A stretch of DNA of 64,000 nucleotides from Annona cherimola (lineage: Eukaryota; Streptophyta; Magnoliopsida; Magnoliales; Annonaceae): contig CM059975.1 in assembly GCA_030490835.1 (NCBI GenBank), positions 50,459,174 to 50,523,173 of the forward strand. Reading direction: 5' to 3'. The notes beneath the pieces are model-generated. The model worked only from the letters and a program-made list of their open reading frames with translations, was not told where the DNA came from and searched no databases. Numbering within the stretch: position 1 is the first letter of the stretch; the number at the start of each line of letters is the position of its first letter. The translations under genes and the position numbers were made by a program. Shown here piece by piece: positions 26,629-37,056 of this stretch.

Positions 26629-29600
26629 CCAGCTCCCATTTCGAGAAGGGCGCCACCGGCTACCAGCCTTCCCTTAGCGACTCGACCACAGCTAGAGGTT
26701 GGTCTTGGTAAGCAATCATCTCGATCTGCAACCGCTTCTACCATGGACGTAGTATATGATCCTCGTGCACACTCATTTATATTCGCATCTTCATGCTATC
26801 ATGATTTCATAAAATCAACACAGTCCTCAGACTGTACCATTTTTTAAGTCAAAACTTGATATAACATAATCCATCGCAGTCCTCAGACTGCGACTGCTCC
26901 CTTCTCAAATTGAGAACTGAGTAAAATTATTTTTAAAGATAAAACATTTTTATAAACCATCTTTAAATAATAATGTTAGGACGACCACCCTTAAATAATT
27001 TTAAAAATATTTTAGTAAATCAATTTTACAAAACATTTGTAGTACTTGAGAAAATAATATTTTCAAAAATATTCCTTGCTTATTGGTAAACAATTTTAGA
27101 ATTCTCATTATAAAGGCATTCTAAAATATTTCAATATTTGAGAAAACCAGGCTTTTGTTATAAATATTTTTATTCCCATTTCTGGACTTTTATGAGCAAA
27201 GGATATACGAACACATCTGCTTCTATTTTATCAGCATTATATGTCTTATCCACACAACATCCTTGCCACTCTTATGTAGAGAAGAATTTGCACTATCTTT
27301 TGAACATCATGTAAACAAAATGGTCATCAAGTCATTTTACTGAGTTGGTTATCCTTAAAACTCTTTTGAACACATAAATACAAGACATTTTTCAAAGTAT
27401 TTCAGTCTTCGAAGAGACTGAAAATATTTCAATAGACCATTTTAAAAGCCCTATTTATTTGCAAATACTCTTATATGAAGAATCACATTTTTTTCTCAAA
27501 ATCTTTAGGGATAGAATTCTCATAGTTTGCTTCCAAATATCATCTTGTAAGAGAGTTGAAACTCTCTCATCATAAAATGCTTTTGAAATAGCATTTCTAA
27601 GAACTTGCTTAACATAGAACCATCTTGAAACATGTCAACAATAAAGAATAAAATCATACTTTCAAGAATTGAACTTGCTTACCATGAAACAATGTTGAAG
27701 CTTTTCATTAAAGTCATATTTTCAAGAATTGAATTTGCTTACTCTGTAAGCAATTCTAAAATCATCAATAAAATACTTGAAATAAAATCAACATTCGTGA
27801 AGGTTATTGCTTACTTTGTAAGCAATCTTAAAACATCTTGATAAAGCTAGTTCAAATCATTTCAATATATTCCAATAAAATAACATTTGAAAATACTTAA
27901 TAGAGCATTATTATAAAGCACTTGTAATCAATTCAACATTTGAAATGAAATTAATATTTTCAAAAGGTTGCTTGCTTACCTTGAATTCACTTCCGTTTCC
28001 TTCGTCAATCTTTTCTTTACCTTTTCCTATATATATAAGAATGATATTGCATTCATAATCATAATCCCATATGTTTGTACGTCATATAGTTTTCCAACCC
28101 ACATGGTTTCTATCAACTTACTTAACCCACTTGCCTTTCAAGTTGGGTGTCCATTTTCTAATTCACATATTGGTATAACTTGTGCTTCTATAGCACCCAT
28201 TCGTTTCAAAATCCACCTCTAATAGGTTAAACCCTCATAATCACTTATGATATTTATTTATATCCCATTGTAAGTTAAATTCCATCCCAAAAATCTAAAA
28301 TTTAACATTTATTTTGATTTATTCCTCAATCTATCCGTAATGCTAAAATCAGACACACTGATAATCTCTTTAATTTTTGAATTACAATCAAATCAAGGAA
28401 TTTAAATCTGAAATTTATATAATACCTTAATAACTACATGAAGTAATCAAAATAATTAATTACAGTACAAAATATTAAGTATTTATCTTTATTTTGGTAT
28501 TTTTACTTTGCTGGACAGCAGCATCAATTTTCAAATGAGTCAAATAACATTAATTATTAGGTATATTTATACCTTCCCAAAATTAATTTTTATTTTCATC
28601 AAGTTATACCCAGGATTTCTTATATATCATATAAAATTTTCAGATCAAAATTCCTCCTATAAAAATTTTTAAAAATCATTTGGTGCAACTGATCTTGACA
28701 CCCGTTCGACCCTATTTAGGTTGATTTTCCTAGATTTTTAGTTTGCAACCCGAATATCCTTTTTTTCTAAAAGTTTTTTATTCCTTAATCCACATATCAT
28801 GAGTTCTCACAAAAAACTTTCATCTTAAAAATCATTCATTTACTATTTATTTTATATTTTGCTTTTCGATTCCAGATTCATTACATATGAGTATAGGTTA
28901 GATAGCTTGGGCTAATTAATAACTAAATAAAAATTTATAAATGAACCTGTTTAATTGAGAATATTTTAAAATTAGAACATGTTAATAAACCACTACATAC
29001 CTGGATTTTGGGAGACAAATTGCCCCCTTAGCAATCTTCAAGTTGTCCCTCTCTCTCTCTCTTTCTCTCTGCTGGATGTCCCAACTGCACTTGCTGCCCC
29101 TTTTCTTCTTTTTTTTCCTCCTTTCTTGCTGCCCAAGAAACCCTCCTTGGTATCCCTTTATATAACTTTTTAAAACATGCAAAAAGTTATCCATAATTTG
29201 CCCCCTTGGTCATGTTCACATGGGCTGCCCCTTTTGGCATTTTGTGAGGACAAAATTGCCTAAATATTATTGCCCCTTAAACATCCCTACATGCAACCCT
29301 ATTTCCATGCATTTTTCAAATTTTTGAAATTGCAAAAATTACTCAAAATTCTCTCCTTGAGACACCTCATTTGCACCCTTAAATGCTTGACTTTTGCATT
29401 AATTCAAAATCACTTTTTGAAGCAAAAGTCAAAGGATTTTAACCATAAGTGATTAAGAGTTTTCCCATGGGATTTATCTTAATCAAATCAATTCATTTGA
29501 TAGGACACTTTATTTTAACCATTCATAAATTTTTTTATCTCAAAATGACCTTTCTAGTGCAAGATATGAGCATTTGAAATTATCTCATGAAAATTCATGA

Positions 29601-29961
29601 AATTAAATCATTATCACCATAATCCAATCATGATTAACATAATTCATACCATTCATGAGGTAAAGCACATCAACATATGCTTACCTTTCAAATTTCATGT
29701 CAATCTGCCTTATGGGCGTCAAGTTATGAATTTTCTAAACAATACCCTAATTTTTTCCATCATTATCATCAACTTAATCATAATTAATGGAATTAAAAAT
29801 CATTCCAAATCATCATCTCCATATCTCCTTTTGTCTCTTTGTACACATTAATCCTTATTAGGCAAAAGTGATTAACTTAACCACCTTATTCGGTTATTAG
29901 CCCTAATCTCATCCATCCACTTAAATCATACCATTAATAAATCTTGAATACCCAGGTTACA
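26629..29961 (-). mobile_element. Long gypsy LTR, 5' segment (joined to 22752-24115)
   Basis: On the minus strand it begins TGTAACCTGGG at 29961. It has a TATATAAAG box near 29165 and a leader that is CT-rich on the plus strand (29040-29130), then GTAAGCAAGC at 27970-27979. Between 27600 and 27960 the donor-like block is repeated about four times, two copies as near-perfect palindromes. It is homologous to the inverted LTR starting at 19134 and to the LTR at 41431. 29962-30011 is flank. Confidence 0.75.
27602..27979. repeat. Degenerate ~65-75 bp repeats with TTGCTTAC/GTAAGCAA palindromes
   Basis: TTGCTTA occurs at about 27604, 27666, 27734, 27806 and 27973, with TTTCAAGAATTGAA between early copies. 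Two copies form 8-bp stems (TTGCTTAC-TCT-GTAAGCAA and a TTT-loop version). Confidence 0.6.
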
Positions 29962-30011
29962 TTTATTGATTCAAAATGTTCTAGGTAGCACAATTATAGT
30001 TTCAAGTAAGT

Positions 30012-30206
30012 TGTAACGCCCCAGCCCGAGCGTCACAACCTTACCTCAAGATCGTTCGACTGGTAAACGTGATCAGGATTGTTGCCCTGTCACACAGCAG
30101 GTTTTAACGGATATTTATCCAATTAAATATCTTTTCATAGGAGTTTAATTCCTCATATGTTCATTTCATGCATATCTGAATCATTTCCATCCAATAATGT
30201 CATAAC
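30012..30206 (-). mobile_element. Terminal part of gypsy-derived LTR, split by Sirevirus
   Basis: On the minus strand it ends GGGGCGTTACA at 30012. It aligns with 41223-41417 with seven differences in 195 bp (about 3.6 percent), so the two are the LTR pair of one element. It resumes at 38634 after the Sirevirus. Confidence 0.85.
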
Positions 30207-30348
30207 TGTTGGAAATATGTGGAAAACTAGCTAAATCTATGTTTTGATGATTAACAAACTAAATTTGAGTAAGTCTTGGCTACTAACAAGTTTGTGGAAA
30301 TGTTTAAGGAATATTCATTTGAAGAAAATCAAGTATTGAAGCCAAGTC

Positions 30349-31060
30349 GTATACCAAGTCGACTCCAGAATCGACTTCAAGCATCCAGAGCTGAAAAGGG
30401 GAGAAGAACAAGTGAAGTCGCAACCCAAGTCGACTCCAGGTGCGACTTAGGAAACCAAGTCGCAGACGAAGTCGACTCCAGCATCGACTTCAAGCATCCA
30501 GAGTTGAAAAAGAGGAAACAGACATGACGAAGTCGCAGGCGAAGTCGACTCCAGGTGCGACTTGGGCGAAGTCGCAGACGAGGTCGACTCCAACTTCGAC
30601 TTGAGGAGTTCAGACTTGAAGATTGAAGTTTCAAGCTTATTCAAAGGATCAATTTGGACTTTATCAAATCCAAATGAGATGCAAAGTTCATTATCAAAAA
30701 GCAACTGAAGTTTCTTGAAGATCAAAAGCTAAGATTTATATTCAAAGTTCAAATCAAGTCTATCAAGTCCAAAGCTAATCTTAAAGCTTATTCCAAATGA
30801 AGAAATATCCAAGTCATGAAGACAAATTTAACAAAGTTCAAGCCAGTTCAAGAAGATCAAGGTGTTCTTTCAAAAGACCACGCCAAGTCGCAACCCAAGT
30901 CGACTCCAGGATCGACTTGAGTTGAGGACTGAAGGCCAAGTCGACCCAGACTCGGACTTGGAAATCTGAAGAACTGGAGTCGCACATGAAGTCGACTCCA
31001 GGTGCGACTTGGAAGCCAAGTCGCAGGCCAAGTCGACTCCACATGCGACTCGGGTCGCAA
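30349..31060. repeat. Array of CCAAGTCGAC / GCGACTTGG palindromic half-sites in U3
   Basis: AAGTCG and its complement CGACTT recur about 20 times. Pairs such as CCAAGTCGACTCC followed by AGGTGCGACTTGG form imperfect stems. The array recurs in the 3' LTR (37199-37910), in the solo LTR (20975-21810) and at 63840-64000. Short open frames across it on both strands are by-products. Confidence 0.85.
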
Positions 31061-31084
31061 CGGTCGAAATTTATTCGAACGTTG

Positions 31085-31099
31085 GCGCATTAAATGCGC
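31085..31099. promoter_or_regulatory. Perfect inverted repeat upstream of LTR TATA box
   Basis: GCGCATT-A-AATGCGC lies about 40 bp upstream of the TATA box; it recurs in the 3' LTR and, slightly altered, near 21838 in the old solo LTR. A protein-binding site or an RNA stem is possible. Confidence 0.4.
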
Positions 31100-31136
31100 G
31101 CCACCTACCCTCTAACGTTCGGATTCCCTCCAAAAT

Positions 31137-31145
31137 TATAAATAG
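31137..31145 (+). promoter_or_regulatory. Sirevirus LTR TATA box
   Basis: TATAAATAG sits in a GC-poor gap after the palindrome array and is identical at 37987-37995 in the 3' LTR. Confidence 0.7.
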
Positions 31146-31780
31146 CATTCATGGTGAACGAGGGAAGTAGCTGAGAAACATTAAGTGTGCTTAACTCCTA
31201 TATTCAAGAGCTTTAAAGAGATCAAGCCATTCAAAGAGGAAGAACTTCACTTCAAGTTGCAAGAGCTATATTTCAGAATCTTCAAAGCTATTACAACAAG
31301 TTCTTCTCTGCGCCTAATTGTTGCTACACATCTGTAAAGTGTAGATTTCTTTGTTGTTTCATTTATTTGTGATTGAACTTGATCTAGTTTGAGGAACTAG
31401 GATCAAGTGTATGCTAAGTAGTGTGTGATTGGAGTGAGACTCATCACCTACTTGAGCAGTGTGTTATATGCCCCCTAGAGCTAGAATCTAGAAGAGAGCA
31501 GTGGCTCTAATTGTATTAAGAGAATACAATAGTGAAACCCAAATCACAAGGAGTGTGAGCTTGGAAGAGTGGAGTAGGGAGGTTGCCCGAACCACTATAA
31601 AAATTCTTGTCTGCTTGATTTACATTTCTGCTCTCTACATTACATTGCTTTCCATTTCGTTTCTTCATTAAGGGGACTAGATTAATCCGGGGTTAAGTTT
31701 CTGTTTAAGTTATAAATTTTTTAAATACCCAATTCACCCCTCCCCTCTTGGGTTTTGCCATCAAACTCGGGACCAACAAG

Positions 31781-31795
31781 TGGTATCAGAGCAGG
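31781..31795 (+). other. Primer-binding site (initiator tRNA-Met)
   Basis: TGGTATCAGAGCAGG starts two bases after the 5' LTR end; it is the standard plant LTR-retrotransposon PBS for tRNA-iMet. Confidence 0.92.
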
Positions 31796-31826
31796 TCTTT
31801 GAGTTAAACCAAATAGATCTATTGAT

Positions 31827-33683
31827 ATGGCATCCCAATCGATTCCCGTTCCCGCTTTTGCTGAGGGCCAATCATTCACTAGGCCACCTTTGTTTGATGG
31901 GAACAACTTTGGTTATTGGAAGCTTCGTATGAAGCAACTCATTATGGCTACCGATATGGACTCTTGAATAGCAATCCAAGATGGTGTAACATTGCCTATA
32001 GATGAAAGAGCTTCCAAGTGGACCGAAGAGGAAGTAAGAACTGTAAAGAGCAATGCTAAAGCTATGAACTCACTATTTTGTGCTCTTACAGCTTCCGAAT
32101 ATGATAGAGTATCATCTTGTCTAACCGCTAAAGAAATATGGGATACTCTAACATCCATTTATGAAGGAACCTCTCAAGTCCAAGGGACTAGGAGAAATAT
32201 TTTGATAGGAGAATTGGAAAACTTTAGAATGTTAGAAACAGAAAATATTTCTGAAATGTTTGCTAGATTCTCTAAAATTACTAACGCCTTGAAAGGTCTT
32301 GGAAAAGCTATTTCTGAATCCAAGCAGGTTATGAAGATACTAAGGGCTCTACCGGATTCATGGATTCCAAAAATTACAGCTATTGAAGAAGCCAAAGACC
32401 TCAACACCCTAAAGCTAGAAGATCTAATTAGCTCATTAATGTCACATGAGCTAATTAAGAGAAGAAACGAAGAGAATCATAGAGGCAAGAAAATCATTGC
32501 ATTAAAAGCTGCACGCAAATCTGAAGAATCTACCTCCTCGTCTAATAATGGTGATGAAGATATCGCACTTCTTACTCGCAAGTTTCGAAAATTTGTGAGA
32601 AAAGAAAAGAACTTCAAAGACTTCAAAGAAAGACCACAAAGAGAGAAGAAGAAGGAGGTTACAAAATGCTACAGATGCGGAGGCGTAGGACATATGCAAG
32701 CTCAATGTCCTACACCGGAAGAAAGGCCAAAGGAGAACCATGAAAGTAGAAAATTCCAAAGGCCACGAGGAAGAGGCATGTTCGTCAACGAGGAGACTTC
32801 ATCAACATGCAGTTCCTCAACCGACGACAATGATGCAGCCAACTGTGCGAGAATTTGCTGCATGGCACGAATCGAGCAAGAAGAAGAAGACTTACTATGT
32901 CTAAACATAACGGAAGTTTTGGAAGAACAATCTACCTCAACAAAATGCACAAGTAATGAAGAGGTAACTTCCAAACCTTGCTATTCTCAATCAAGTTATT
33001 CTTCTTTTCATGATTGCCTCAAATGTGCTGAATTAGAAGAACTTCAAATTGCTTATGATTCATTATATGAGGAAATTAAGAGGCTAGGAAACAAGCTGTC
33101 ATTAAAGAGACAACAGTGCAACTTTGTTATTGTTGAAAATGGAAAACTAGCTGAAAAATCAGCAAAACTGAAAGAAGAAAATGAATCACTGTTGAAAGAG
33201 GCAGAAAAATTGAAAAAGGAGAACAAATCATTAAATGAATCATTAGGAAAGTTCTCTAATCCAGGAGAAAGTGTGAAGATGTTTCTGAACATGACCTCAC
33301 AAAAGGATAAAAGAGGTCTTGGGTACAATACATTTGAGCAAAAAGAAGGTGGCAAATCAAATGTGCCAAAACTTGGAAAATATCAAGCTAAAACTGCACC
33401 AATTTATAAGCCACAAAAGAAAAATGTTATGTGGATTAAAAGACCAACTTTTGAACCAAAATGCAATTGGAGGCCTACTCCTAGACTACCAATGGCCTGC
33501 AATTTCTGTAATAAAATGGGTCATAAAGCTTACAAGTGTAACTTCGAGAAGTTATATGACCATGGTGCAAAGCTAGTTTGGGTTCCAAGGAACACAAGAT
33601 TTGGGCTTTCTAAGTTAGAATTCCAAAGATTGAATCATTTTACTAACCCAAATGGACCCATAAAATGGGTACCAAAGAGATGA
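31827..33683 (+). pseudogene. gag: Sirevirus gag with one premature stop
   Basis: Gag would form the virus-like particle that packages element RNA. The ATG at 31827 gives MASQSIPVPAFAEG and a PPLFDG..YW copia-gag start. A TGA at 31965-31967 breaks it after 46 codons; the frame then stays open to 33683. Seen further on: the capsid-like ERASKWT..EIWDTL region, a first CCHC knuckle at 32667-32708 (CYRCGGVGHMQAQC), an acidic Ser/Asp-rich linker, a coiled coil at about 33030-33255 (LEELQIAYDSLYEEI onward), and a second CCHC at 33498-33539 (CNFCNKMGHKAYKC). Two knuckles plus a coiled coil make it longer than simple copia gags and fit Sireviruses, whose Gag is reported to bind LC8-type dynein light chains. 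I saw no clear LC8 motif. Pol is in another frame. Confidence 0.9.
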
Positions 33684-33741
33684 CATTTACCTGTTTATTT
33701 TTCAGATTTGTTTAAAGGTAAAGGCAAACAACATATGGTTC

Positions 33742-36700
33742 ATGGACAGTGGTTGCTCAAGGCATATGACTGGAGAAAGAAGTCTATTTCACAAACTTAA
33801 GCCTTGCAACAACGGAACGGTTGCCTTTGGAAATAATGAGAAAGGTAAAATCAAAGGTAAAGGAAATATTTACTGTAGCTCAAATGCATGCATGGAGGAT
33901 GTTTTGTTTGTTGAAGGACTCAAGCATAACTTAATGAGCATTAGCCAATTATGTGATAAAGGATATAAGGTTGTGTTTGAATCATCTATATGCAATGTAT
34001 TTGATGGTGAGCATATCATGTTTAGTGGAAGAAGACATGGAAATGTATATTTGGTTTCACTTGATGAACTAGATGGTCAATGTCTAATGGCCATTGAAAA
34101 TGATCCATGGGTTTGGCATAAAAGACTTGGACATGTGAATATGTCAAACATAAAGACCCTATGGAAAAAGAGTTTGGTAGAAGGCTTGCCAAAGTTGAAA
34201 TATGACAAAGACAAAATTTGCAAGGCATGTCAATTATCTAAACAACCAAAGATGTCTTTTTCTACCAAAAAGGAGATTTCCACCACAAGGCCACTTGAAT
34301 TGCTACACATGGATTTATATGGACCATCCGACATTTTAACCATTGGTGGAAAGAAATATGTATTTGTTATTGTAGATGACTTTTCAAGATTCACATGGAT
34401 AATTCTCTTAGCTAGCAAAAATGAAGCCTTCTCTATGTTTTCAACTTTTGTAAACTTGGTGGAAAATGAAAAACAAAGTACTATTATGTCTATGAGAAGT
34501 GACCATGGTGGTGAATTTGAGAACAAACGATTCATAGAATTATGTAATAAAAAAGGAATTCATCACACATTTTCTGCACCAAGGACTCCACAAAAAAATG
34601 GAGTAGTTGAAAGGAAAAACAGAACTATACAAGAGATGGCTAGAACAATGATAAATGAGAGCAAATTATCCAAAAAGTTTTGGGGTGAAGCTGTAAGTAC
34701 AGCTTGTCATGTATTAAACCGTGTTACCATTAGAGCTATCTTGAAAAAGACCCCATATGAGCTATGGAAAGGAAGGAAACCAAACATATCTTATTTTCAT
34801 GCTTTTGGATGCACATGTTATCTTCTGAACAATGGAAAAACCAACTTGGGAAAACTTGATGCTAAAAGTGATGAAGCAATATTCCTTGGTTATTCATCAA
34901 ATAACAAAGCATATAGAGTTTTCAATAAACGAAACCAAGTTGTAGAAGAATCCATACATGTTATTTTTTATGAAACTAACACATGCTTCAAAAGAAGAGA
35001 TGATTTAAGTGATGCAGAAGAGATTACAAGCAATCTTGAAAAATTGCATATGGAAAAGCAAGAAGAATCCATGGAGGAAAGGGTAAGTGAAGGTAACAAT
35101 TCCTATAAACCTCCAACCGATTTAAAATTCAATCATGCACATCCAATTGAGCAAGTTATAGGAAATGTGTATGAAGGTGTAAAAACTAGAAGGTCAAAGC
35201 AAAATGTGTGTGGACAATATGCTTTTGTATCCAAGATTGAACCTTCTAATATTGAGCAAGCTCTTGATGATGAAAACTGGATTATAGCAATCCAAGAAGA
35301 GCTAAATCAATTTGAAAGAAATCAAGTTTGGCACCTTGTTCCTAGACCAAATGATTGTACTATTATTGGCACCAAGTGGGTCTTTAGGAAAAAATTAGAT
35401 GAAAGTGGACTTGTAGTGAGGAACAAAGCTAGACTTGTGGCAAAAGGATACTCACAAAAAGAAGGAATAGATTTTGAAGAATCCTATGCCCCGGTTGCTA
35501 GATTAGAGGCAATTCGCATCTTACTAGCTTTTGCATCTCACATGAACTTTAAATTGTTTCAAATGGATGTCAAAAGTGCATTTCTGAATGGTTATATAAA
35601 TGAAGAGGTATATGTAGAACAACCACCTGGATTTGAGGAAAAAGATCAATCTAAATTTGTATACAAGCTAACCAAAGCATTATATGGATTAAAACAAGCT
35701 CCAAGAGCTTGGTATGATAGACTAAGCAAATTTCTGATTGATCATGATTTTCAAAAAGGAAATGTAGACACCACTTTGTTTATCAAGTACAATGGAAAGG
35801 ATATATTGATCATTCAGATTTATGTAGATGATATTATTTTTGGTGCTACTAATGAAACTCTTTGCCAAGAATTTTCTGAGCTTATGCAGAGAGAATTTGA
35901 GATGAGCATGATGTGAGACCTCAATTTCTTCCTTGGACTGCAAATCAAGCAACTAAATGAAGGAATCTTCATAAACCAGTCTAAATACATCAAAGAGATG
36001 CTCAAGAAGTTTGGCATGGAGAATAGAAAAGGAGCAAACACGCCCATGAGCTCTACAATCAAGCTTGACAAAGATGAGAAGGGCAAAGTAGTTGATTTAA
36101 AATTTTATAGAAGCATGATAGGTTCATTATTGTATTTAACTGCTTCTAGGCCAGATATTTTGTTTAGTGTGTGTATGTGCTCTAGATTTCAATCATGCCC
36201 AAAAGAATCACACTTGGTAGCTGTGAAAAGAATCTTCAGATATCTAGTTGACACTACCAATTTAGGACTATGGTATCCAAAGGGCTCTAATTTTGATCTA
36301 ATCGGCTACTCGGATGCGGATTTTGCTGGTTACAAAGTAGATAGAAAAAGTACTAGTGGAACATGTCAGTTTCTTGGAAGCATGATGGTTTCATGGTTTT
36401 CAAGAAAACAAACTAGTGTTGCTCTATCTACGGCGGAAGCCGAATATATTGCCGCCGGGAGCTGTTGTGCCCAATTACTTTGGATGAAACAGCAACTTAG
36501 GGACTATGGCATGGATTTTAAAGATATACCTATCAAATGTGATAATACTAGTGCCATATGTCTAACCAAGAATCCAGTCTTGCATTCTAGAACCAAACAT
36601 ATAGATCTTAGACATCATTTCATTAGAGAACATGTAGAAAATCATGACATATGTTTGGTATATGTAAGAACCGAGGATCAAATTGCAGACATATTCACAA

Positions 36701-36765
36701 AACCCCTAGCTAAAGAAGCATTTTATAAGATTAGAAATGACATGGGAATGATTGAGTTAGGCTAG
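33742..36765 (+). pseudogene. pol: Sirevirus pol (protease, integrase, RT, RNase H) with one premature stop
   Basis: Domains in order: aspartic protease (DSGCSRHMT at the start), integrase zinc region (WHKRLGHVN with CKAC), integrase core (MDLYGP Asp, SDHGGEF Asp, VVERKNR Glu), reverse transcriptase ([15 protein letters not shown] at 35821-35832) and RNase H (YSDADFAG, ALSTAEAEYIA, SRTKHIDLRHHF). The first ATG is inside the protease, so the true start lies upstream. Pol is in a different frame from gag; 58 bp separate the gag stop and this ATG, including an acceptor-like TTTATTTTTCAG at 33694-33706. A TGA at 35914-35916, just after reverse transcriptase, interrupts the frame; the frame stays open from 35917 to 36765. 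The trimmed copy at 639-2588 has a sense codon at that site. All catalytic motifs look intact apart from the stop. Confidence 0.92.
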
Positions 36766-37056
36766 CATAAACTTAGGGGGAGCACATGTTTAGGGGGAGC
36801 AACCCCACCTATTTCTTTCTTTACCCTCTAATCTTTTTGATTTATTGACAAAAAGGGGGAGAAAAATAGGATTTGAGGAAGAGAAGAGAAGAGTAGATAA
36901 GTTTGGGGAGAAGAATACCATATGTTTCAAAGATTACATGAGCATATGTTGAATGCTTGCATGAGCATAAGTATGAAATGCAAAATGAGCATGTTATTAA
37001 GTTATTGAAAGGTATACACTCAAATCGGTTTTGTCAATCATCAAAAAGGGGGAGAT
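36766..37056 (+). other. Multiple polypurine tracts before the 3' LTR
   Basis: Purine tracts occur at about 36773-36783, 36798-36807 (both TTAGGGGGAG), 36850-36864 (CAAAAAGGGGGAGAAAAA) and 37042-37055 (CAAAAAGGGGGAGA, next to the LTR). Repeated PPTs are described for Sireviruses. The last one is placed to prime plus-strand synthesis. No env-like frame is present. Confidence 0.8.

Larger units (their letters stand above)
30207..31778 (+). repeat. 5' LTR of Sirevirus
   Basis: TGTTGG..ACCAACA, 1572 bp. U3 (~930 bp) carries the AAGTCG palindrome array; a TATA box is at 31137-31145; R-U5 follows. It differs from the 3' LTR at 8 positions, five of them between 30880 and 31060. Confidence 0.95.

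Noticed and set aside
31913..33355. Minus-strand frames opposite gag
   Set aside because: Shadow frames of the coding strand with no motifs.
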